Shown here piece by piece: positions 5,733-10,610 of a DNA stretch of 10,610 bases. A program made the translations under genes and the position numbers. Origin of the DNA: Candidatus Nanopelagicales bacterium (lineage in GTDB: Bacteria; Actinomycetota; Actinomycetes; S36-B12; UBA10799); the NCBI GenBank assembly GCA_025455985.1, contig JALOLM010000035.1, forward strand, positions 1 to 10,610, written 5' to 3'. The notes under the pieces were generated by a model. The model searched no databases. It was not told where the DNA came from and saw only the letters and a program-made list of their open reading frames with translations. Within the stretch, counting starts at the first letter, position 1. Each line of letters begins with the position of its first letter.

Positions 5733-6958
5733 AGAGGCTCTTGATCCTCGGCGCCGGAACCGCCGGAACCATGGCCGCGAACAAGCTGGCCAAGCATCTG
5801 CCGGACTGGAAGATCACCATGGTCGACCAGCACCAGACGCACTACTACCAGCCCGGCTACCTCTTCATCCCCTTCGGCGCCTACACCCCCGACGAGGTCG
5901 TCAAGCCCACCAAGAAGTTCGTCCCTGAGGGCGTTGAGCTGATCACGGCCACCATCGACCAGGTCTTCCCAGACGACAACAAGGTCGTCCTCGAGGGCGG
6001 TCAGGAACTCCCCTACGACTACTTGATCATCGCCACCGGCACGACGCCGCGACCCGACCAGACCCCGGGTATGGAAGACGGCCTGCGCGACAACGTTCAC
6101 GAGTTCTACACCTACGAGGGCACCACCGCCCTGGGCGAGAAGCTCAAGACCTGGGAGGGCGGCAAGCTCGTCGTCCAGATCTGCGAGATGCCGATCAAGT
6201 GCCCGGTGGCTCCGCTGGAGTTCACGTTCCTGGCCGACGCCTTCTTCGAGGAGAAGGGCATGAGGGACAAGGTCGACATCACCTACGTCACCCCGCTGGA
6301 GGGTGCATTCACCAAGCCTGTGGCGAGCAAGCACCTCGGCTCCATGCTCGATGACCGCAAGATCAACCTGGAGCCGGACTTCATGATCGAGTCGGTCGAC
6401 GCCGAGGCGGGCAAGATCGTTTCGTTCGACGAACGCGAGATCCCGTTCGACCTGCTGGTGACGATCCCGGTCAACATGGGTGCGGACTTCATCGCCAAGT
6501 CCGACATGGGCGACGACCTCAACTACGTACCGGTGGACCCGCAGACGCTGCTCAGCAAGAAGTACGACAACGTGTTCGCGCTCGGGGACGCCTCGGACAT
6601 CCCGGCATCGAAGGCCGGCTCCGTGGCGCACTTCGCCGTGGACCTGTTCGAGAAGAACTTCCTGGCGCACATCCAGGGCCTGCCGATGACCGAGGCCTTC
6701 GACGGCCACGCGAACTGCTTCATCGAATCCGGGCACGGCAAGGGTCTGCTGATCGACTTCAACTACGACACCGAGCCGCTGCCCGGCAAGTACCCGCTGC
6801 CCGGCGTGGGCCCGTTCTCGCTATTGAAGGAGACCGAGCTCAACCACTGGGGCAAGTTGATGTTCCGCTGGATGTACTGGAACATTCTGCTGCCCGGCAA
6901 AGAGCTCCCGCTGCCCGCGCTGATGTCGATGGCCGGCAAAGAGAAGGAAGCGGTCTGA
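5729..6958 (+). CDS. Sulfide:quinone oxidoreductase-like FAD-dependent oxidoreductase
   Basis: This is a 409-residue two-dinucleotide-fold flavoprotein. GAGTAG at 8-13 binds FAD, YLIIATGTTPRP at 98-109 is the second signature, and NVFALGDASDIPASKAG at 281-297 is the C-terminal FAD motif. There are only three cysteines: C152, C158 and C330. C158 (IKCPVAP) and C330 (ANCFIESGHGKG) occupy the places of the redox pair that carries sulfur in sulfide:quinone oxidoreductases. The first of the three classical SQR cysteines (around residue 128) is absent, and C152 is extra. The end, about 370-396 (LNHWGKLMFRWMYWNILL), is amphipathic and aromatic and may sit on the membrane surface near quinone. Likely reaction: oxidation of sulfide or a protein persulfide with electrons to quinone. 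A related persulfide-handling reductase without quinone is the main alternative. It shares one base with the next gene. Confidence 0.85.
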   Translation: MKRLLILGAGTAGTMAANKLAKHLPDWKITMVDQHQTHYYQPGYLFIPFGAYTPDEVVKPTKKFVPEGVELITATIDQVFPDDNKVVLEGGQELPYDYLIIATGTTPRPDQTPGMEDGLRDNVHEFYTYEGTTALGEKLKTWEGGKLVVQICEMPIKCPVAPLEFTFLADAFFEEKGMRDKVDITYVTPLEGAFTKPVASKHLGSMLDDRKINLEPDFMIESVDAEAGKIVSFDEREIPFDLLVTIPVNMGADFIAKSDMGDDLNYVPVDPQTLLSKKYDNVFALGDASDIPASKAGSVAHFAVDLFEKNFLAHIQGLPMTEAFDGHANCFIESGHGKGLLIDFNYDTEPLPGKYPLPGVGPFSLLKETELNHWGKLMFRWMYWNILLPGKELPLPALMSMAGKEKEAV

Positions 6959-7650
6959 TGACTGCCGTTGCCGTGACCACTGAGGAACGCCTCGACGCGA
7001 TGAGCGCCCAGATGGACTTCATCGTCGAGGAACTGCAACGCCAGCGCGCAGCCCGCGAACGGATTTCGGAACTCGCCGAGACATTGACACCTGTCACCAA
7101 GCAGGCGATGCAGATGGCGACCGATCAGTTGCAGGACATGGATATGTCCAGCGACGAACTCGTCTCGCTGTTGCGCACCTTCGCGGCGAACGTGCCGCAG
7201 ATGCAGGCGCTTCTGGCCCAGCTCGGGCCGCTGTCGGAACTTGCCGAACAGGTCTCGCATTTGTCGGGCCCCGCCCTGGCCAAGGCCACCGAGGTGTTGG
7301 CCGTCGCCGACGACAAGGGCTACTTCGCGTTCGCTCGCGAGAGCAGCAAGATCGCCGACAGGGTGGTCACGGAGTTCACCGAGGACGACGTGAAGGCGCT
7401 TGGCGACAACGTGGTGACGATCCTGACCGCGGTCAAGGAGATGACCCAGCCGGAGGTCATGGGCCTGGTCCAGCGCACCGCTTTGAGCGTGCAGGACGCC
7501 GAGGACACCCCGATGGAACCGCCGTCTATGTTCGCCCTGTTGAAGTCGATGCGCGATCCGCAAACCCGCCGTGGTCTGGCCAAGGTCATGGCAATGCTGC
7601 ACACCGTCGGTGAGGAGCACCCGCCGACACCCACCGAAGGAAGGAAGTAG
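6958..7650 (+). CDS. DUF1641 protein, operon partner of the flavoprotein
   Basis: This is a 230-residue, mostly helical protein with no cysteine, membrane segment or signal peptide. The first 60 residues are acidic and amphipathic. The DUF1641 signature lies at about 144-175 (DVKALGDNVVTILTAVKEMT followed by QPEVMGL), and the family's ending, PPSMFALLKSMRDPQTRRGL, lies at about 188-207. DUF1641 proteins are commonly encoded beside FAD-dependent oxidoreductases, formate dehydrogenases or sulfur-relay genes, but their biochemistry is not established. Lack of redox residues argues for an adaptor that docks partners rather than a carrier. The ATG overlaps the SQR-like stop as TGATG, with GAAGGA upstream, so translation is probably coupled and the two proteins made in similar amounts. 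Confidence 0.85.
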   Translation: MTAVAVTTEERLDAMSAQMDFIVEELQRQRAARERISELAETLTPVTKQAMQMATDQLQDMDMSSDELVSLLRTFAANVPQMQALLAQLGPLSELAEQVSHLSGPALAKATEVLAVADDKGYFAFARESSKIADRVVTEFTEDDVKALGDNVVTILTAVKEMTQPEVMGLVQRTALSVQDAEDTPMEPPSMFALLKSMRDPQTRRGLAKVMAMLHTVGEEHPPTPTEGRK

Positions 7651-7652
7651 AA

Positions 7653-7967
7653 ATGCCCACCGCGACGATTGCGGGCCACGAGGTCCAGATCAACGACGAA
7701 GGGTTCCTCACCGAGTACGACGAATGGTCTGAGGACATCGCAGCCGAACTCGCCGGCAACATCGGCGTCGAGATGACCCCGCGTCACTGGGAGGTCATCA
7801 AGTGGCTGCGCGAGGACTACAAGGAGAAGGGCGAGACCGCCACGACCCGCCGCGTGCAGACGGTCGGCGGCTTCCCGACCAAAGAGCAGTTCCAGCTGTT
7901 CCCGAAGAAGCCGGCCAAGAAGATGGCCTACATCGCCGGTGTCCCCAAGCCGCACGGCTGCGTGTGA
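7653..7967 (+). CDS. DsrC/TusE/DsvC-family sulfur relay protein with a single cysteine
   Basis: This is a 104-residue protein of usual family length. The core motifs are EGFLTEYDEWSEDIAAELA and MTPRHWEVIKWLREDY, and the flexible carboxy arm ends IAGVPKPHGCV. C103, the penultimate residue, is the persulfide-carrying CysA of the family and is the only cysteine. DsrC proteins that work with dissimilatory sulfite reductase also have CysB 11 residues earlier; here that place is Ala92. This is therefore a TusE-like relay form that can accept and pass one sulfur but cannot form the internal trisulfide bridge. Sulfur most likely comes from the DsrE-like protein encoded next or from the flavoprotein; the final acceptor is not in the window. 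GGAAGGAAG just before the ATG is a good ribosome binding site, and the gene starts 2 bases after the DUF1641 stop. Confidence 0.9.
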   Translation: MPTATIAGHEVQINDEGFLTEYDEWSEDIAAELAGNIGVEMTPRHWEVIKWLREDYKEKGETATTRRVQTVGGFPTKEQFQLFPKKPAKKMAYIAGVPKPHGCV

Positions 7968-7979
7968 GGAGCGATCATC

Positions 7980-8501
7980 ATGGCTGACGCAATCATCCCG
8001 GACTTCGGCGACGACGAGGAAACCGATCGCAAGTTCGTTCTCATCTGCTCCAAGGGCAACCTCGACATGGCCTACCCGGGCCTGGTCCTGGCCAACGCCG
8101 CCCTTGGCGAGGGCCTCGAAACGCACCTGTTCTTCACGTTCTGGGGCTTCGACATGATCACCAAGTCGCGGATGTGGGACCTGCAGTTCTCGCCGGTGGG
8201 CAACACCGCGATGCACCTCCCCGGCCGCGACACGAAGATGCCGCAGTCCTTGTCACCCATGCCGGGCATGACCCAGATGGCGACGAAGATGATGAAGAAG
8301 CAGATCGCGGATCTCGGCATCCCCGAGGTGCCCGACTTCCTCGACCAGATCGTTGCCGCCGGTGGTCACCTGTGGGCGTGCCGGATGTCGGCGGACATGA
8401 ACAACCTGACCGAGTCCGACCTGCGCGACGACGTCGACGGCATCATCAACGCCTCAGACTTCATCGAGATGACCGAAGGCGCGCAAATCCTGTTCATCTA
8501 G
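7980..8501 (+). CDS. DsrE2-like sulfurtransferase (DsrE/DsrF/DsrH family)
   Basis: This is a 173-residue protein. SKGNLDMAYPGLVLANAALG at 24-43 and the C-terminal WACRMSADMNNLTESDL at 132-148 are characteristic of DsrE2-type proteins; C134 in ACRMS is the conserved sulfur-carrying cysteine. A second cysteine, C23, sits at the end of the first strand next to SKG. The middle (about 84-112) is rich in methionine and lysine and resembles the insertion of DsrE2 proteins; it looks amphipathic rather than membrane-spanning. The family relays persulfide sulfur between donors and TusA or DsrC carriers. GAGGAG overlaps the DsrC-like stop, 12 bases separate the genes, and a terminator-like hairpin follows, so this is the last gene of the operon. 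I infer that it passes sulfur to or from C103 of the DsrC-like protein. Confidence 0.88.
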   Translation: MADAIIPDFGDDEETDRKFVLICSKGNLDMAYPGLVLANAALGEGLETHLFFTFWGFDMITKSRMWDLQFSPVGNTAMHLPGRDTKMPQSLSPMPGMTQMATKMMKKQIADLGIPEVPDFLDQIVAAGGHLWACRMSADMNNLTESDLRDDVDGIINASDFIEMTEGAQILFI

Positions 8502-8510
8502 GGCTGTAGG

Positions 8511-8541
8511 GAACCGGCGCTTCCGAGGGGGGCGCCGGTTC
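8511..8541 (+). terminator. Hairpin terminator at the end of the sulfur operon
   Basis: GAACCGGCGC (8511-8520) pairs perfectly with GCGCCGGTTC (8532-8541) around an 11-base loop, beginning 10 bases after the last stop. The following GTTGCGTTT is only mildly T-rich, which is common for actinobacterial terminators. Confidence 0.7.
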
Positions 8542-8810
8542 GTTGCGTTTGGGCCGCAGCGAGGTGCCGCCAGCAGAAGCCATGCGGTTTTCCGGCAACT
8601 AAATCGCCGGATTCCCACATCGCCCCCAGCGGCCGTGACGCACCTCACGCCACCGACTCGGCCCCAGCCCGGCCCCGCAGCGTAAGGTGGAACAAGACCG
8701 GTTGGGCATCAGGCTCGACCACGGTCGTGCGCGTCGCCCTTCGAACGGTGGCTTTCTATCCGGGTTTCGCCCGCTTACACCCACGACCACCCGTTCCGAT
8801 TGGAATTCTC
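8542..8810. other. Intergenic region before the helicase, with one possible -10 box
   Basis: No convincing gene is seen on either strand in this stretch. TAAGGT at 8683-8688 is a plausible -10; it would start transcription near 8695 and give the helicase a leader of about 116 bases, but no good -35 precedes it. The helicase frame is open back to GTG 8727, but those residues match nothing I recognise. A long leader would fit cold-regulated helicase messages, though this is inference. Confidence 0.3.
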
Positions 8811-10061
8811 TTGTCATCGACATTCGCCGAACTCGGCGTGCCGAACGCGCTGTGCCGGGCCCTCGCTGCCCAAGGCATCGACGCCCCCTTCCCCATCCAG
8901 ACCAGCACCCTGCCCGACTCGATCGCCGGTCGCGACGTCCTCGGACGAGGCCGCACAGGCAGCGGTAAGACGATCGCCTTCTGCATTCCCGTGGCCACCC
9001 GCCTGGCCGGGCGCACCAGCCGTCCCGGAGCACCTCGGGCCATGATCCTGGTCCCCACCCGCGAACTGGCCAATCAGGTGGCCGACACGATGCGGCCCTT
9101 GGCCAAGGCGTCAGGCCTGAGCGTCACCACCGTCGTGGGCGGCGTTTCCCAGAACCCGCAGGTGCAAGCGCTCAAGCGCGGCGTCGACATCCTGGTCGCA
9201 ACACCGGGGCGCCTCGAGGACCTGATCCGGCAGAAGCACTGCCGCCTGGACCAGGTGGAGGTGTCCGTGCTCGACGAGGCCGACCACCTCGCCGACCTCG
9301 GGTTCCTGCCTGCCTCCAAGCGCCTGCTGCAACTGACACCGAAGCGAAGCCAGCGCCTGCTCTTCTCAGCCACGCTTGACGGTGCGGTCGGGGTGCTCGT
9401 GCGGACCTACCTGGTCGACCCGGTGACCCACCATGTCGACGCCGCCGCCGCGCCCGTGCCGTCCATGAGCCACCACGTGCTCACCGTCAGCGAGACCGAC
9501 AAGCCGGCGGTCGTGCGCGAGCTGGTCTCGGGTAAGCAACGCAGCTTGGCGTTCACCCGCACCAAGCATGGCGCCAAGAAGTTGGCCCGGCAGTTGACTG
9601 CTTCGGGCATTCCGGCCGTCGACCTGCACGGCAACCTGTCCCAAGCCGCCCGCCAGCGAAACCTGGCCAAGTTCAGCGACGGGTCGGTACGGGTGCTCGT
9701 GGCAACCGACATCGCCGCCCGCGGAATCCACGTCGACGGCATCGACATGGTGGTCCACGTCGACCCCGCCGCCGAGCACAAGACCTACCTGCACCGCTGC
9801 GGTCGTACGGCGCGGGCCGGGGCCCAAGGCGCGGCCGTGTCAGTTGTGACGAACGCTCAGCGCCGTGACACCGCGCGTATGCTGCGGATGGCCGAGGTCA
9901 AAGCCGAGGCCCAGCAGGTGAGCCCGGGCCACGCGATCATCACCGACTTGGTGGGACCGCGAGCACCTCACGTCAAGCCCGAGCCTGTGCAGGCCAAGCC
10001 GCCCCAGGCGCGCCCCAACAACCCCCGCCGCCGCCGACCCTCACGAGGTCGCGCCGCCTGA
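8811..10061 (+). CDS. DEAD-box ATP-dependent RNA helicase
   Basis: This is a 416-residue protein from TTG 8811 with all helicase motifs in order: Q motif FPIQ (27-30), Walker A GRTGSGKT (47-54), Ia PTREL (82-86), Ib TPGR (131-134), II DEAD (155-158), III SAT (186-188), IV LAFTRT (246-251), V ATDIAARG (298-305) and VI HRCGRTARAG (328-337). It ends in a basic Pro/Arg tail (from about 385) that should help hold RNA. It unwinds RNA duplexes with ATP, probably in ribosome assembly, mRNA decay or cold adaptation. Start: SSTFAELGVP after the TTG matches how actinobacterial members usually begin. The ribosome binding site (TGGAA) is weak, and GTG 8727 would add 28 unmatched residues. The gene appears to stand alone and converges on sodN with a 37-base gap in which I see no strong terminator. 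Confidence 0.92.
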   Translation: MSSTFAELGVPNALCRALAAQGIDAPFPIQTSTLPDSIAGRDVLGRGRTGSGKTIAFCIPVATRLAGRTSRPGAPRAMILVPTRELANQVADTMRPLAKASGLSVTTVVGGVSQNPQVQALKRGVDILVATPGRLEDLIRQKHCRLDQVEVSVLDEADHLADLGFLPASKRLLQLTPKRSQRLLFSATLDGAVGVLVRTYLVDPVTHHVDAAAAPVPSMSHHVLTVSETDKPAVVRELVSGKQRSLAFTRTKHGAKKLARQLTASGIPAVDLHGNLSQAARQRNLAKFSDGSVRVLVATDIAARGIHVDGIDMVVHVDPAAEHKTYLHRCGRTARAGAQGAAVSVVTNAQRRDTARMLRMAEVKAEAQQVSPGHAIITDLVGPRAPHVKPEPVQAKPPQARPNNPRRRRPSRGRAA

Positions 10062-10098
10062 TTCTGCATTGGGATGGCAGCCTGGCACAACACCAGCG

Positions 10099-10521
10099 TC
10101 ACGCAGGCGGGTAGACGCCCATCTGCTTGGCCTTGTCGGTCTGCCAGAAGATGTCTGCGATCTCGTCGATGTAGGCCACGAGCTGCTCGCCGACGGCCGG
10201 GTCCATCGACTTCTTGGCCTCGCCGGCCTGGTGGACGGCCTTCCAGAACAGCTCGTGCAGCTGCGGGAACGCCGCGAAGTGATCGGGGGCGAAGAAGTCC
10301 GCCCACAGCACCATCAGGTGGTGCTTGGTCTCCTCGGCGCGCTGCTCCTTGATGATGATGGCGCGGGCGCGGAAGACCTCGTCGTCTGACTCGTGGTACT
10401 TCTTGGCGGTCTTCACCACGGACAGGGCCTCGATCTTGGCCTGTGCCGGATCGTAGACACCGCAGTACAGGTCGCAGTGGGCGTGGGCGACGGTGGCTGA
10501 CGCGAACAACTTGGCGAGCAT
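10099..10521 (-). CDS. sodN: Nickel-containing superoxide dismutase precursor
   Basis: This is a 140-residue protein that converts superoxide to oxygen and hydrogen peroxide. It starts MLAKLFASATVAHA, a 14-residue leader like the Streptomyces SodN leader, followed by the mature end HCDLYCGVYDPAQAKIE. His1, Cys2, Cys6 and Tyr9 of the nickel hook are present, as are Glu17 and Arg47 (in IKEQRAE), which support the site. Residue 5 is Tyr (codon TAC, plus-strand bases 10477-10479) where the family has a cis-proline. The mature chain is 126 residues, about 9 longer than S. coelicolor SodN, with the extra at the C-terminus (KQMGVYPPA). The ATG at 10521 is supported by GGAGAAGGAG upstream and by the exact leader length; the frame extends 19 codons further without support. 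The leader must be removed to free His1, presumably by the SodX-type protease apparently encoded divergently. Confidence 0.96.
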   Translation of the reverse strand: MLAKLFASATVAHAHCDLYCGVYDPAQAKIEALSVVKTAKKYHESDDEVFRARAIIIKEQRAEETKHHLMVLWADFFAPDHFAAFPQLHELFWKAVHQAGEAKKSMDPAVGEQLVAYIDEIADIFWQTDKAKQMGVYPPA

Positions 10522-10554
10522 GGACAACTCCTTCTCCTGGATTCGCTTCGACCC

Positions 10555-10560
10555 TACAAT
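10555..10560 (+). promoter_or_regulatory. -10 box of the divergent gene (leaderless)
   Basis: TACAAT at 10555-10560 is a near-consensus -10, followed by 6 bases and GTG at 10567, so the expected transcription start is the first base of that codon. The -35 region is weak (TTCTCC, 10532-10537). Confidence 0.5.
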
Positions 10561-10561
10561 C

Positions 10562-10578
10562 ATGCGGTGATCGCGCAA
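10562..10578. promoter_or_regulatory. Possible Nur (Fur-family nickel regulator) box
   Basis: ATGC-N9-GCAA at 10562-10578 (TTGC-N9-GCAT on the other strand) matches the spacing of the Streptomyces Nur box, recalled as tTGCaa-N5-ttGCAA, at its outer bases. The inner bases match poorly. It covers the proposed -35 of sodN and the start of the divergent gene. In Streptomyces, Nur is not known to repress sodN directly, so the role would differ. Confidence 0.2.
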
Positions 10579-10610
10579 AGACGGCAGCCCCTGCGAAGGT
10601 TCGTCGTCGC
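10567..10610 (+). CDS. sodX: Start of a divergent gene, probably the SodN maturation protease
   Basis: Only 14 codons lie in the window: GTG followed by IAQRRQPLRRFVV, running off the right edge. The arginine-rich start leading into a hydrophobic strand resembles the beginning of SodX, the S26-family peptidase that trims the Ni-SOD leader, and sodX is normally adjacent to sodN. The sequence alone is too short to prove this, so the name rests mainly on position. The start is supported by TACAAT 6 bases upstream. Confidence 0.4.
   Translation, partial: MIAQRRQPLRRFVV

Larger units (their letters stand above)
10551..10578 (-). promoter_or_regulatory. Possible sodN promoter
   Basis: On the minus strand, TTGCGC (10578-10573), a 16-base spacer and TAGGGT (10556-10551) form a plausible -35/-10 pair. 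Transcription would start near 10544, giving a leader of about 23 bases that contains the ribosome binding site. It overlaps the opposite-facing promoter of the next gene by two bases. Confidence 0.4.

Noticed and set aside
5615..6736. A 373-codon open frame on the minus strand
   Set aside because: It is antisense to the flavoprotein gene, whose FAD motifs and cysteines leave no doubt about the coding strand.
10062..10098. Possible terminator between the helicase and sodN
   Set aside because: Only 4-base stems (CTGC/GCAG, CTGG/CCAG) can be formed and there is no T-run.

Overview
The window is GC-rich throughout, uses GTG and TTG starts, and carries genes typical of Actinobacteria: a nickel superoxide dismutase with a Streptomyces-type 14-residue leader, an actinobacterial-style DEAD-box helicase, and an excisionase-HTH/PocR regulator. 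I infer a chromosomal segment of an actinobacterium and cannot name a genus. I see no tRNA, rRNA, CRISPR array, insertion sequence or phage gene.

Layout from left to right. A macro-domain protein is cut by the left edge (1-438) and is followed by a membrane acyltransferase (478-1656). Two divergent genes come next: a secreted, cysteine-free coiled-coil protein on the minus strand (1666-2481) and a membrane-anchored beta-propeller protein on the plus strand (2603-4417). A cytoplasmic YceI-like protein lies on the minus strand (4432-4953). From 5073 to 8501 there is a tightly packed five-gene plus-strand operon: HTH-PocR regulator, sulfide:quinone oxidoreductase-like flavoprotein, DUF1641 protein, one-cysteine DsrC/TusE-like carrier, and DsrE2-like sulfurtransferase. 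It closes with a strong hairpin at 8511-8541. A DEAD-box RNA helicase (8811-10061) follows. At the right edge, sodN (minus strand, 10099-10521) faces away from the first codons of what is probably its maturation protease gene sodX (from 10567).

The core of the window is the sulfur operon. The regulator overlaps the oxidoreductase gene by ATGA, the oxidoreductase overlaps DUF1641 by one base, and the last two genes follow after 2 and 12 bases with good ribosome binding sites. This implies one transcript and a single task: a flavoprotein oxidises sulfide or a persulfide, sulfur passes along DsrE-like and DsrC-like cysteines, and a cysteine-bearing PocR domain senses a related signal. No dsrAB, tusA, rhodanese or hdr gene is present here, and the DsrC-like protein lacks the second cysteine needed for DsrAB chemistry, so the sulfur acceptor is unknown.

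Two further points stand out. At least five genes have a -10-like hexamer exactly 6-7 bases before the start codon, which predicts leaderless transcripts, whereas operon-internal genes have Shine-Dalgarno sites. SodN has tyrosine where its nickel hook normally has proline.
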